From the NCBI GenBank assembly GCA_000469685.2, contig LS997564.1, positions 27,996,959-28,060,958 on the forward strand: a stretch of DNA of 64,000 bases, written 5' to 3'. Both the position numbers and the translations under genes were made by a program. This DNA is from Haemonchus contortus. Lineage: Eukaryota > Nematoda > Chromadorea > Rhabditida > Trichostrongylidae. The notes under the pieces were generated by a model. The model worked only from the letters and a program-made list of their open reading frames with translations, did no database searches and was not told where the DNA came from. This document shows positions 49,938 through 62,604 of this stretch, piece after piece (the stretch's first letter is position 1; each line of letters opens with the position of its first letter).

Positions 49938-51868
49938 TCATTTTTATCTTTTCTTTTGTCATGCCCCGGGTTAAGCCATGCAAAAAGCAAGAACGGTACA
50001 AAAACTGAGGCACTGGATCTTCCTTGATGTGTCATCGAGGAAGCTGTATAGGGCGACAGACCCGAGTAAATATGGGCCCGGAAGTAATCCAGTGAAGAAT
50101 CGCGCCCATGAAACTATGATCAACCAGGAAAAAATGACAAGAAAATATCAAGCACTAGCTCGAATCATTGGGAATAATCACTAGTTTATGACTTTGAAAA
50201 TGTGCTTACCTTGACGGAGGTACCCATAATGATGAGGCACGTCGGTGATGGCCTTTTGAAGTGTCGACAGTGGCTTGTGAGGTGGACGCTTGCTGATCCG
50301 TGTATACCTTCATTTAACGGCCAATGCTCTTCGGTCTTTCTGCGAAAATCCACATCGACGCAGCTCAGGGAAATACTAAAGAAGCTAATTGCAGATTAGT
50401 GAGATGAAAATGGCGTCGTGTACGAGAATGACGGAATAATCGCTGGCATATGGACAAGAACCAGTACTATTCATGGTTCAAGTTAAATGGTTTAGGCTTA
50501 CTCCTCCTAGGCTCAGCCGCTGTGAGATTTGTTCTCAGAAAAAGACCAATGAGTGGTCAAACACTGCACTGATCAGACATGCGAAATAGTGAAAGAATTC
50601 AGTCTTATGGGAAGGTAAGAAGGAGTGGAGGTGAAGGAAGGGGCCTGATCTGTCCCAGTAAGCATTCACTTCAGATATAGGAAGCCGATTTTACTGAAAC
50701 CCGAAGCAGTGGGTGGGATTAATAAAGAATACGGTTGGCGTTACCCTGAATATGACTTATCAAGGTCAACCGGAAAGCCTCCAATTAAGACTTCCCTAAT
50801 CGTAAGATGCTGGAACACACTTAGAATGAGATATTCAGGAAATACGAAAATAGAGTAGTTTCCTGTGGAAACCCTGCTTAGCTCAAGTGTACCGAGAAGG
50901 TATCCCTAAGAGCTATTTTGAGTTAAATGGTTAATGAGGAAAAAGTATCTCAGCTTCTAGAAATTTTTATTTTAATTGCTATATTTAGTGCATGGCGATA
51001 AGAGCGTGGTTTCTGCCAAGTTACAGGCTTTTTTGTCTAGCCTCAACTCTACACAAACCACAGACTTCATTATCAAAAGATGATCGAACTATGTGCGAAA
51101 CGATAAGCTTCGGTCAAGGCGGTTGACTCGTACCAAGGACAGGGTGGGTCATTTGTAAAGGTGACACATATACATTAACTCGTGAGCTTTGAGAGCTCAA
51201 GACTAGCCTTATACTTACTTAAGGCTCATGACTACCTTATTTTATAAACTTTAGTAACGCAGCAGTTTAGAAAGCTTCTTGTAAGTCGGTATACTTTCTC
51301 GATTCGATAATCAAGAATTAGTGGGCTAGTTGAAACGAACAAAAGGAGCAAGAAGACGAAACTATTCCGAACCCCGTTGTAGACCGAGTGGGACGAGAAA
51401 ATCAGGAGAGATCAGGAGAAAGTACAGCGATGTAAAGGAGTCGAAGACTGAGAATTAAAAGAAACCCGGAAATATGTAGGAACGTGGAAGGCGGAATTCC
51501 GCCCGTAAATAATCAGTATAGCGTGGGATTTCCGGTACTCATGGTGACATACATACGTGATTAATGAGGCCATAGACGAATTAGAAGCCATCAAGTAGGA
51601 AACCGATGTGGGTATAACGTGGTGCTTCCTAAGTTCGTTCTCGAAATTAAAAAAGTGTATCTGAATACATTCCATTTTTTTTATCGAATTTCAGAAGCTG
51701 ACAGAAACTAGGAAAGCGCCCACATGCTTGCTTTCAATCAAAATAGGGTACAAACCAGGTCTAGTTGAAGGAGAACCAGTGCTTCAGAAATTCTGTGCAG
51801 TTTACTTTTATCAGTAACGGAACAGCATACGTACATAATTACTTAACGTACACACACTCATAAATAAA
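49938..51868. other. Intergenic upstream of the flippase, nothing recognised
   Basis: This is the 5' flank of the flippase gene. The start codon at 49937 is preceded on the minus strand by AAAAGATAAAAATGAATG, without a strong splice acceptor. No other gene or repeat copy is evident up to the SINE at 51869. Confidence 0.5.
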
Positions 51869-52180
51869 GGGTGAAGGTGGTGTGGTGGCAAGAGGCGCAC
51901 TATCACACACACACACATGGTCACGGGTTCGATTCCCGGATCGATATCTGCCTAGGACAAATGAGCCTTCGATATCTTAGGGGTCGTTCAATCGGTAGCG
52001 GATTCGTCCGGGAGGATAAAAGCACTAACTTGTACATTTGGTGGCAATCGCATGTCATTGTGTAGGCGACCTACGCATTAACAACGATTCGCCTCTACGA
52101 TTCTGAATGGGAGACAAACGCAGGAGTGCATTTTTCAGACGGGATTGATCGAAGGCAGAAGACTTTGTCCTTTATCGTTT
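51869..52180 (+). mobile_element. tRNA-derived SINE, full-length
   Basis: The head GGTGGTGTGGTGGCAAGAGGCGCAC, a B box GGTTCGATTCCCGG, body blocks (GGGAGGATAAAAGCACTAACTTG, CAGACGGGATTGATCGAAGG) and the tail ACTTTGTCCTTTATCG are all present. An internal (CA)n run lies at 51906-51921. It sits 150 bp from the next copy in the same orientation. Confidence 0.9.
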
Positions 52181-52330
52181 AGATACACAAGAATCCTTAT
52201 GAGCGTATTGCTCTTTTCGAGTTCTCTAACCAGGGAATTCAGCTTCTTTTTCTCTAGAAGCCGTGTCCGCCAAGAGTTGGACACCTGGCTCTGCCTGAAT
52301 TCTATTTTTTCGCTAATATGCAACGGGAAG

Positions 52331-52633
52331 GGCGGAGGTAGTGTAGTGGCAAGTGGCGCACTATAACACACGCACGGTCAGGGGTTCGAATCCCGGATCG
52401 ATGCCCGCCTAGGCCAACCGAGACTTCCATCCCTCTGGGGTCGGTGAATTGGTACCAGAGTCGTCTGGGAGGATGAAAGCACTGACTTGTAGATCGGCTG
52501 GCCACCGCAAGTCATTGTATAGGCCACATACGCACTCATTACGCCACTACGATTCTAAATGGAAGTCGAGTGCGGGGGCGCATCCCTGACACGGGATTGA
52601 TTAACACCAAAAACTTTATCCTTTATCCTTTTA
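52331..52633 (+). mobile_element. tRNA-derived SINE, best-preserved copy
   Basis: The head GGCGGAGGTAGTGTAGTGGC, the A-box region TAGTGTAGTGGCAAGTGGC and the B box GGTTCGAATCCC are intact, about 40 bases apart as in tRNA. The body includes TCTGGGAGGATGAAAGCACT and GGCTGGCCACCGCAAGTCATTG, then CACTACGATTCTAAATGGAAG. The tail is AAACTTTATCCTTTATCC. The open frames across it on both strands are a product of the element. Confidence 0.93.
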
Positions 52634-54391
52634 TATGTAACGGGTGCTTCCAAAATTTCTAAGAACTCAAAAAATAACAAGAGTAATATAACGCATGGAA
52701 AATATGACCTAGGTAAACATTTATTACATGCACATTTATTGCACATTTTTATGAAATTCTTGCTTCGAACCTACATAGAAGGAAAGAAATTTTTCAATGA
52801 GGCTATACTTGGAAGTTACTCGTGGACTTCATGGAAAGCTTTGTTTATCAGGGTAGAAGAATTGGTGGTCGCACACATGGCTTGTAGTTGTGTGGGGAAG
52901 CATAATTTGGGCTCTCAGTGAGTAATAACTCTACCTACCGACCCTCCCTCTTTCTCAGTTCTTTCGAGACCTAGATAAGGTTACCCAGGCAATTTTTCCA
53001 GTAAAAAAACCACCTTCTATTCCTGAGAATTCTCAACAATGAGGAGTTAGACAGGTGGATCGATTTGAACCCTACCCACTAACTACGATTTATGACTTAC
53101 TGCCTTCTTACCCAAAGTGGTCACACAAATGGTTACACATTCCGGTGCGGCACCCGATAGCGCATCTCCGAGAAGGAAGGACAAGCACAAAATGATCCCT
53201 CGATGTTCATAGCTTTCCTGACAGAAACACATTAAAAACTAGGAATTTCATTATCAATTCGATAAATTCCGAACACATACTGGTGCCCGTTCAGCGAAAG
53301 GAAAAATCGAAAGCCAAAAAGCTATCAGCTGGAATGTTCTCAAAGAACGATGTTTATGAGATAAGACCTAATCTAATAATATCTAACGAGGTAAAAGATT
53401 GCTATTGTGAGTACCAGTCAGGGACAGTTCTTCCAACCCAGAGTAGGCTACCAGTTTTTGCTCTCATTCCCACTCTACTTTGAGGAGCTTCTCAACACAG
53501 TCTTCTATTTTTTGACCTGAATCCGCTTCGGTTCGGATTCACAGCACTGTTAGAAAGTTCGGTTGACGAACATCATGAAACCCAAAATCAGCTCTGAACA
53601 GGATTCTCGGTTCAGATTTCTTGATGTACATTCAACCATTTCGAAAACCTCCACCTTTACTGGGACCTAATTACTCCGATTTCAAGAGAGGGAAACTTAG
53701 CCGAAGACTTTGAGAGAAAACTTGTGAATGGAACAATCGGAATGGTTCAACTACATCCTCAAGAACACCCACCCCTCGAAAACCGGCACTTCAGGCATTT
53801 TTGACAAAGAATTTTCATTCCCTTCCGAATTTGCCATTTCCAATGACGAACTCGAAGCGAGGAAGGACGTCGGAAGTGTGCGCCATTAGAGATAGTTCAT
53901 TCCACGAGGGGAAAAAGCCCATTAGATGGTAAAAACTTGCATTTCCGTCAAAATGTTCAGCACCCATTAGTGCGAAGTCTATGTATAATTCGGAAGTATG
54001 CACTAAAACATGAACGGAGGTCATAAAATCCTTCAAAGGATGCATTCGTCTATCATTCAGAACTGGTAAAGTGTCTCGATCTTTTACTCAATTTGTGGCC
54101 GATGGGGGTTTATGAGATCGGTCACCCACTAGGACTACTCCAAGCAAATCTTGATTTACAGTACAGAGGTCCAGCGCAGACTTTCGCATTCCTACTCTGT
54201 ATCACCAGTTCCTCAAATTTAAGTGCAAGACAAGAAGTAGCGATGAAATCGAGGTGCGACACAAAAAGTTCCGTTCGATTACCAAAAACGTTGATAAGGG
54301 CACAATCGGAAATCAGCCATTCATTACAGAAAATCGGAAGGGAAGGTATGCCTCATGTCCCGTGCGAGGAGGGCTAACTGGGTGTGGCACA
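52634..54391. other. Intergenic, no supportable gene
   Basis: Short frames only. The minus-strand frame 53815-54045 has coding-like composition but no recognisable domain and no splice partner, so it is not called. Confidence 0.45.
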
Positions 54392-54625
54392 TTAGGAACG
54401 AAATGGTCGCGTCGCGGTGAGAGGGGCGTCGCGCGCGAAGGAATGTAGCAGGATGCAGCAGTAGGTAAGAAATATAGGAACAAAAGTACTAATAGTAGAA
54501 TTATGCATAAAATAATGATCGCATATCGATTGAGCTGTATGAAGTACGCTAGAGCTGTAATAACGGCGAATGAGTGGTCCGCGACAGCCGCGTGCGGCGA
54601 ATCGATTACCCAAAATCGTTCCTAA
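54392..54625 (-). mobile_element. Short TIR repeat R2, copy 2
   Basis: A 234-bp element bounded by perfect 10-bp inverted ends (TTAGGAACGA at 54392-54401 and its complement at 54616-54625). The interior matches the complement of 25850-26105. It has no coding capacity. The size and TIR fit a MITE. Confidence 0.78.
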
Positions 54626-56030
54626 CGCCCGTCTCCCGGGCTAACTGAACCATGCTGGCTCGAGACAAGGACGAAGAAAGACAGAGAAGATGGAGACGTA
54701 ACTGGCGCCCGCTCGAGCAAATCACTGATCAAAGGGACGAGATGTGATACAGTCGATAGAAGGAGAACGAAAGCGCTGAAACGAAGTGAAAAGGAGGACC
54801 GGGTAAGATTAAGAGTAGTAACTGAAAGTCCTCCTATTTTGTGGTTATGTCTGAGAATACATATTTCTTGTCCTACACAGAGGCAATTCTCGACGGGTGG
54901 TAATGGCAGCATTGCACAATTTCACGGACGGTTTCACAACAAATTGCGCGCAGGCTCTCAAACATCGGGCAAATGAGCATCGGCTGAAAAACACGTGGAG
55001 ATCTTCGAACCGATGGATGACGACGATAAATCTTGAACAAATGAAAAACAACCACGAACATTATCGAGGATTTGACGACACTTTTAGCTTAATATGAAGA
55101 AGTCACGATTACGAAGCTCGTCAGCTACGAATAGTAAAACCTAGCAGTATTCATTCCAACAACCCGGCGAAGTGAGAAGACGGAAAAGTTAGTAATTGCT
55201 GTCGTCCTACCCTCATTGTACATTGACGAAGTCATATGGATCGTTAGGTCTGAAGGTGCTTGCCTGTCCCTACATAGGCTCAGAGCCAACCGCGAGAGAT
55301 TTCAGCGATTATTGGACTTCTGCGGCATAGACGAAGGATTGCGGTGTAGAAATGAACTTAGCAGGAATGCGGACTTCGTGTGTGGGAATCGTGTCGGTAC
55401 AGTCGGTGCCTGGGCTCACGATTTAGTTCCGTGATGTGGCCCTGAGGTCGCGGGAACCTAGATATGGTCGATCAGATTACTAATGAATAACCCAATCCGG
55501 AGGAGAAGGAGCAGGAACAGGATGGATCGTGCTAGTCCCGAAAGTTTTCATCCCAGCTCTTAGATAACGGAAACCTGAAAAGCCTGAGTATATCTCAAGT
55601 GTTTGGAGACCCGGCTACAAGGGATGCCTTGGTTTGGGTTGATCCCACAGTGCAATCCGCGAGTAAGAAAAAGTGAAGAGGGCATAAGGCCGTAGGAACG
55701 GAAAGAAACCAAAAGCTCACCCCGTCCCATTCACAGTAAGCGAGGCTGCTTGATGCGAGTGGGGGGGGGGGGCACAAAAACTCATGCATTGTTCCTTAGA
55801 TGTCGCAGATGGTGAAAAGGAGTTAGCATTCTATGTACATAAGCATCTATGAAGAAACATGTTTACTATAGGCAGTTGGTGGAAAAGGGAGTCGTGCTCA
55901 GGAATTCATAACCCAGTTGCAAGAAGGCGAGCAGGTTGGAGGCAAATGGCAGTGATAAAAAATGATAAGGACTGAAATGGACTCTGATTTAGTGGCTGTC
56001 AAAGTATCAAAAGAAATTTACGATTTCCAC
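54626..56030. other. Intergenic, nothing recognised
   Basis: No gene is supportable. A run of twelve G lies at 55761-55772, followed by CACAAAAAC. Confidence 0.45.
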
Positions 56031-56300
56031 TCAGAATAGTAAAAAGTGATAATAGATAAACGGAAAGTTGTTTTGACGATTCTCACAGTATTGAAAGAAG
56101 TTATTGATTCTTTTGCTGACGGCACAGAAAGAATAGTGGGATGCGTTGTTTACTAAGGTGAGTAGAGTAAATAGTATGTATAGTGTAGTAAATGCTGATT
56201 CTGCAGAGGCATAGCTATCAGTCAAAATGTTCATAACTTGTATTCCCACAAAAAAGTTGAATGGCAGGCCAAATGGAAGATACCTAACAAGTGAATAATA
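56031..56300 (-). CDS. Possible 7TM receptor-like terminal exon
   Basis: The frame follows a TTGTTAG acceptor near 56282 and runs to a TGA stop at about 56031. It has a hydrophobic helix containing an internal Pro (LPFGLPFNFFVGIQVMNI), a second helix (TTLYILFTLLTLVNNASHYS) and a basic tail (CAVSKRI). That looks like transmembrane helices 6 and 7 and the cytoplasmic start of a rhodopsin-like nematode chemoreceptor. No upstream exons were found, so it is either a fragment or chance. Confidence 0.25.
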   Translation of the reverse strand, partial: YYSLVRYLPFGLPFNFFVGIQVMNILTDSYASAESAFTTLYILFTLLTLVNNASHYSFCAVSKRINNFFQYCENRQNNFPFIYYHFLLF

Positions 56301-56449
56301 GATATTCGAAAAAAGATAACAATAATATGTAAAAATAAGTTTATACAGTTCCAAGAAAGTCCAAGAAAGAGTTCTCAGCAGTGAGTTGAATAAAAGCCTT
56401 CCGGAAATATAAATGATGAAAGTTTTGAATAAGTTGAAAAATTGCAAAG

Positions 56450-58023
56450 GAAGAGAGTAGCTTTGAAGGAGCCGACAGAGATCACTCTTAGCAAACGTTG
56501 AAAAACGAACGCTCCGTAAATGGCATCTGTGACTACGGAGACATGAGAGGAGATGAATGAGGTTCCTTCAAAACGTTTCCTCTACGTTTCTCTTTCACTT
56601 ACTCGTGATTGGAAAGGAGGGTCGAAGACCTTATATGAGAGGTGAGGGTCATAACATCGTAGAGATAGTATCTGTCTGCCTCCGTTAGGAGGGTGAAGGA
56701 GGTCGTAAAATCGGAGGTCAACAAAAAGAAAACCCCATGAACGGTAAGTATCAGATGGGTTGTATAGAAATGTACGTGGAACCAAAGTGAAAGTAAAGAA
56801 TTGAAATGAACAACGGTTCGAGGAGAGCGAGTCTTTCAAAGTAACAAAACTATTCACTTCATCCATGAATTGACCATATTCTTTCCTTTTTCTGGGTCTA
56901 GAAAATGGAGTCAAAACCACCATATAGGTAGGTGCCCTTCGAGAAGGCCACTATGCCAGTATAACTCTCTGCTGGTCAATTTGTAAGTAGGATTTTATTC
57001 CGCCAAGAAATTTTCACTGCCACAGAACGTTCGATGAAATGACTGTTACTGACAGAGGTACCAGGACATTCACTGATGAACGCCAGTCATACATCATTCA
57101 CAAAGAAAATTGTGACATGTAGGTAGAGGTAGAGGTGGTCGTTACTAAAAGAGACAAATGGAAGACTGTCATGATTGAAAGTTATCGACGGAATTTTTCA
57201 GCAACTCAATCTGAGTACTACCGTGAAGTACCAAAAAATAGACCCGAAAGGGGACGAGTTCTCGATGTAAGGCAGGTTCGGAGGTGAAAAATTCAAGAAC
57301 AACTCTCAAAAGAAAATCGACTAGCGATAAGCAACGATATCGATCGACAAATTCCAATGAATGCTAAGCAGACAGATCTTATCTGGAGCAAAAGAAGGCG
57401 ATTGAACGATATGAAGAAAAATGGAAAAAGAAAAAACGACCGAACGACTACTCAAACAGTCCTCGAAATATTTGCTGACATACCACAGAGTTGTGCTAAG
57501 AAAAGAACCGCCGCCACCTCCACCTGGCTGCCTGTACGGCCACACAAACGGTGGCGGCGATCGGTGATCTTTGTGATTCGTGGCAGTCAGCAGAACAGAG
57601 CAGAGCAAATCGTGGAGACTATGAAGAACCCGGAGACAGTCGGGTAAACATAACCCCCGCTGAAAGTTGTGCTCTGCTACCCCGCTACCGCTGTGATCAC
57701 ATTCTCACCCAACAGACACATACTTTACAAGATCAGAGGACCGCTACTATTTGCATAATGTTCCACGAGTTCAAGTGGGTGTTGACAAAGGAGCAAGGCC
57801 ATAGGGGACGGAAAATAGCCTAAAGGACATGAGAAACGGGAGCGATTTGTAAAAGATGTGATGGGTCTGCATCGAAACAATGCTTCAGACGATAGTGTCG
57901 GCAAAAAGTCGTTCGTATCGATCGGACCCGCCCAGAGAACGCTCGGCTATTTCTAATATCGATACGTATCAGGAACAGATGAAGGATCAAAGACAAAGTC
58001 ATCGGGGCGCTGTTGTCAATCTC
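56450..58023. other. Intergenic, nothing recognised
   Basis: Overlapping open frames on both strands, with no domain. A short GGTAGAGGTAGAGGTGG repeat lies near 57122. Confidence 0.45.
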
Positions 58024-58283
58024 GTTTTGGGATGCGCCCCACATTCGACTTCCATTCAGAATCGTTATGTCGTTTTGATACGTATATGGCCTAAAAAAAT
58101 TATTTGGGATTGCTAACCGATGTACTTACTCTTCACTCTGGTTTAAGCCTCCCAGATGAATCTGATACCAATGGATCGAACCCGAGGGAATGGAAGGCTT
58201 GCTTGGCTGGACATCCATGCGGGTTTCGATCCCCTGATAATGCGTGCGGTAGTGCACCATTTGCCATTACAGTATCTTTGCCC
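58024..58283 (-). mobile_element. tRNA-derived SINE, minus-strand copy
   Basis: In reverse order it shows GGGATGCGCCCCACATTCGACTTCC, AGAATCGTTATGTCG, CCCAGATGAATCTGATACCAATG and CGGGTTTCGATCCCC, the last being the reverse of the B-box region. GCGGTAGTGCACCATTTGCCATTAC marks the reverse of the head. Confidence 0.8.
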
Positions 58284-59467
58284 GGATATATAATAAACAT
58301 AAGCCCAAATAAGGCTGGAGCAAAAGGGGTCCATGCAGTAACTTGGTGCAGAAGACTATCTCTTCAGTAACTGTATCCACTCCTCCAGGAAGACATAACA
58401 TGAGAGGTTCGCAGCCCTAGTCCACGGTTGAGCGACAAGTCTAAAGCCTCCCACCCCCTCTTCCTTACCTCTTCGAAATCAGGGAGGCAATCCCTCTTAT
58501 CTAAAAACACATTACTCTTATGGAAACTCTATCCCTATGGTTTTTTTCAGGTCAGCCGAAAATGATCGTGTGAGTGTAACGGTGAACGGGAGTCTCTTAC
58601 GTAGACAGGGGTTGGGATGATGGAGTTGCAAGAACGCGAAAGTGCAGCGAAGAGATAGTAGCGTCAATGCATGTAACGGAAGTTGCGCCATTGATGTGTT
58701 CAAGGCCTTGACACTACTTGATATCGAGAAAAGTGGTGTGAGCCTGAAATGAGTACTTAGCAATACATCCAAGCACTGTAGTAGTACCTACTGAAGAACA
58801 TCACCCCTTTCTTGGTCGTTTACAAAAGGAGCAAAAGCTGTTGTATGTAGGCAAGGTTCAAAAATGAAGGTACATTATTTGAATGCAAGTTCGACAGAAG
58901 AAGGTTTCACAAATCGGAATATCCGCATTCGGATATCAGAAGATTTTTGGACGAGAACAGGCAAAGGGATCCAAATACGAAATTATGTTTGGTAAGGTCA
59001 GTTCTACGAGGGCTACCGAACAAAAACGTCCGGTGTGTGTCATCAATTGCTTGAATTGTTTGCAATGTGTAAACAGTTGATGCCTCGAATTGAATGGAAC
59101 AACATAAGGACAGAACGGAAGGACCTTGTGAGGACTCATATTGGAATGCTGAATGCACTGGAATGCATTCCAATGTTCTAGGCCTAACATCGAATTTCTC
59201 TGTTGCTGGAACACAGTGAACACGTCGAATGAAGTTCTCCATGATGTTAGATTCCTAATGAGTGGTTAAAGATGACGTCCAGACAGTCATGGCCTGGGAA
59301 GAGGCAAAAATAGACAAAGGACACAGCAGCTTATGTGATCGTAAAAATCACTTCATTTTGATGTCAACAATCGGGCGGCAGCACAAGCATAGCCGAAGAA
59401 TATGAACTTTTGTCTAACTCTGTCCACGGGCGAAGAAGAGATTCAAGGAATGGCCCAATCTGGTGAG

Positions 59468-59553
59468 GTGACTTTCTATCAGTTATCATCACTGCTTCAT
59501 GTTCAGAAGTGACTTTCTATCAGTTATCAGCACTGCTTCAGAAGCTTCATGTT
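59468..59553. repeat. Tandem duplication, unit ~42 bp
   Basis: GTGACTTTCTATCAGTTATCATCACTGCTTCATGTTCAGAA is followed directly by GTGACTTTCTATCAGTTATCAGCACTGCTTCAGAAGCTTCATG. The units differ at a few bases only, so this is a recent local duplication. Confidence 0.75.
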
Positions 59554-59639
59554 TCAAAATAGTTCTTACCATTCTAAGACAGCGGCGTTACGTGTGTACA
59601 GAAAATTCCAAAGAGATTTCATTGGGGACTGAACTGTCG

Positions 59640-60010
59640 GGACGTCATGAATTATTTCTGGTTTCCTCGAATTCCTTTTCACAGAAAGATGCCGACAACC
59701 GATAACAAATCTGTCCTGCAGATTGTACTTCATTTTTCTGGATGTTTCTTCGAAATGGTTAATCAAAGGGCACAATCCACGATAATTTTGAACGAGTTTT
59801 CAGTTGTTGAAATTGCGCACAACTGGCTAAATCAAGCCAGAACTGTACAGAACTGCCTTTCAATGTCGCCACAAGTCATGACAAGTTGTTTGAACTTCCT
59901 ACATGGGTTCTCATGTGAATGGTGCATCCTCTACAATGCCGTTGAAATTCGTCCAGGCATACAATTGGGACACTCCTTGAGCCTTTGTAAGCCTTTGCTG
60001 AGTCTTCTGT
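59640..60010 (+). repeat. Dispersed repeat family R1, copy C (longest open frame)
   Basis: This copy has the longest open frame of the family (59647-60204, 185 codons). It shares with copies A and B the strings ATCAAGCCAGAACTGTACAG and CTTCCTACATGGGTTC, then GAAATTCGTCC. The reading contains NWLNQARTVQNCL, which copy B echoes as QKARTVKNCL. No catalytic motif is recognised. Either the family encodes an unidentified protein or the frame is chance. The other two copies are broken by stops. Confidence 0.55.
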
Positions 60011-60210
60011 ATGAAGTACTTTATAAACTCATAACCAATGAAATCGTCTTCCACAAAATAGATCTTCTCATTTGTAATGGTGAATGTGAGGAAGCGCCGA
60101 GCTGGATTGTGCTGGCATCACGTGTTTTGGTTAAGGGTGGTGACTACTCTTACAATGGCATCTCTTATTGCAATGGATGCATTATCAATCTAATCCTATT
60201 TTGAATAGGT

Positions 60211-61625
60211 AAACATCACGTGAGAAAAGAATAAAAGTTTTGTAACAATAAGAAAATTCTTAAAAGTCGCCAGAGGTCGAGGGGAAAGGATTCCGGCGCA
60301 TAAAAGCCAAGAGCAAAAAGGTGTCAAGACAGCGTAGTGAGCAAAACCAAACAGTTGAAAACAAAATCAAATCAGGAAAGAAGGCACATCAAGGAACTTC
60401 TGTTAGATTTAAATTGAGAAAAAAAGGGGGTACTTCAAGGTTCTCCCTGACGACAAGCATCCTGAAATAAGTCAAGCATTCGACTCACTTGCAATTCAAT
60501 TGATGTATGCCTTTCCAAACCAGCCAATAATTGCTCGGATCAAAATCGAAAATTTTTCAAAATTCATGTGTTTCATTAGGCCTAGGTTGCACAATTCATT
60601 GCTGCATAGAAAAGTTTCGAGTCGTAGTAGCGCAGTAGCTGAATGATTACCCATTCGGGCGAAAATTCAGCTCCTCCTGGTCCGAACATGTGTTGATCAC
60701 ACACGTAATGCTACCATATAAAACGAAAATCAAATGCACGGCTTATTCCAACAGTAACTATCTTATAAGTAAGCACAGTAAATGAATTTTTCTTGTATCT
60801 CAACTGAATTTATAACCGACTTCATGCCATCAACTGAATCGATACAGTGCAGAGGCTTTCCTAATCTAACAACCCAATACAAAAAATTATCCTTATCAAA
60901 AGACCCACTGAGTAGAAGACAAAAAAGAACGCAATGAAAAGTTAAAGAACGAAAAATTAAGCAAAAGATCGTAATTGATAGAAGTGACAAGTTTTGCAAT
61001 TGGTAGAAAGATCAAATGAAATTTGTATCAGAAAAGAAATATGAAGACGGTGGACGACAACCTCCAATACCATCAGGGCTCTTGCTTGGCGAAGTGCAAA
61101 AACCCCTTAAGATAAGTGAGACCAGAATCAACTGTCCTTTGCCTCTGAGTTGGGTTATGGTGGCACTTCAGGATTAGGAAATGACTGTCAAGGGGCCATA
61201 AATCATCAGCGTTTAGTCTTTGATATCGACGTTTAGACATCAGCACAAGTCAGAGTTTGCTAGTCAGACCCTAACTGTCAATTTCGGCATTTCATCGCTT
61301 GACTACACTCGAACTGAACTGCTACGAATGGTGCCACCGATCTCCTCATGGAATTTCCATTGAACAAGATGATTTTTGAACTGAAGGAGAGTTTTTTTGC
61401 TACACTCATAAAATGGGACAAGGACGACTATACAATAGCTAGTGCCACTAGCCGTCTGCGAATAGGTCGACACGTCGTACGGATGACGATGGAAAATTGA
61501 ATTAACGGACGATACAACCGAGCTATCCTTGAAGTAGCTCGAAAATGGACAGGAACAACCATCTTCGGATTCATCCTGAGGGATAGACGCGTAGAGCACT
61601 AGTCAAGAATTCAAAGTCTGCACGG
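60211..61625. other. Intergenic, weak tRNA-like head only
   Basis: No gene is supportable. At 60627-60650, GTAGTAGCGCAGTAGCTGAATG resembles a pol III A box, but no clear B box follows. The 61303-61599 minus-strand frame has no domain. Confidence 0.4.
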
Positions 61626-61960
61626 TCACAGGATCGAATCTAGCACAAAAGGTCTACCAACACTCTCATGAAGTCGTTTACTTGAGGGCCTGGGACAGTT
61701 TAAAAGTCTCAGACCGAGGAAAAACTCATCCGAAGAAATTAAATCCACAAAATGGAACATCTCATGGGTAATGGCAAACGTGAGGGCGCGCTGAGCAGGG
61801 TTTGGGTTTTTATATAAATTTTTTAGATAAATTTTTCCCTGGTTTGGGCCCTTCCGAAGAACTGGATAGTCTTCAGGAGGAACAAAATCATATGCAGAGT
61901 GGATGACAAGTGCATGAAGACCCCTTTGAGACCTCAGCACTTCATCGCTGAGACATTACT
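61626..61960 (-). CDS. ORF with HEMFH zinc-peptidase-like motif, function unknown
   Basis: Read on the minus strand from just after a TAA near 61961, the frame is about 100 codons and contains AFAITHEMFHFVD-type sequence (observed TFAITHEMFHFVDLI). HExxH is the signature of many zinc metallopeptidases, and here it is preceded by a helix-like hydrophobic stretch as expected. No family could be named: the third ligand, glutamate or histidine, is not recognisable downstream, and neither a start codon nor splice partners are clear. It could be a fragment of a larger gene, a pseudogene or chance. Confidence 0.3.
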
Positions 61961-62604
61961 GGAGAAAATCATAGAGTGGAAATCTCATGTGCGATCGAAA
62001 CTAGAAACAGACAGAGGAAAGCCGACAAGTGGAATAGCGGGTGCTAAACATCGTCGAGGGCTTCGCACAAGAGACAGGTTCGAAATTCTAAAGTGTTGAA
62101 TAAGTAGAAAAACATGGACGAGTGCTTGAAAGGGGTACTTAGGAGCTATCGGGAAAAAGAAGATGTCGGCATTGTCAGACCGGGTTATCGATTGCATTGC
62201 AGGGGAATGGAGAAAAGGCAAGTTAGAAGCGCTACGGTACAATACTGAACTAGGATGGCCCATCAATCATTTGCACCATGCAGTCAGCAAAACATCGGGT
62301 GAATAATGATAAATGTGCCTAGTAAGTATAGGTCAGTAAAAAGGGGAGACGGGCAGTTGGACCGGTCAGTACTATTAGCAAGCCCACTCGACTTCAACCC
62401 TTTTCAGTGGCTCCTACAGCTATTCTGCGACAAAATCATAGAAAATGTGTCTGATGAGTTGCCGGTCAAAGCGTGCTCTGTGATTAATCACCCAGAGGCG
62501 ATGGATAAGGGAGGAGGCCATATCCAGAGTAGAATCTGGATAGATAGTAGCTTCAAAATGAGGTAAAACCAAAATGGAGTTTTCTCGAAGTAGAATGTTA
62601 GCCA

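Noticed and set aside
49978..50184. Plus-strand frame beginning KARTVQ, similar to a word in repeat R1
   Set aside because: Only the first few residues match, and the rest diverges at once. This is too little to call a fourth copy.
52302..52505. Minus-strand frame with a recurrent peptide also seen at 62727-63068
   Set aside because: Both are antisense or sense readings of SINE copies; the shared peptide is due to the shared element.
55216..55434. Plus-strand frame of 72 codons with coding-like composition
   Set aside because: No domain, no splice partner and no repeat relationship could be identified.
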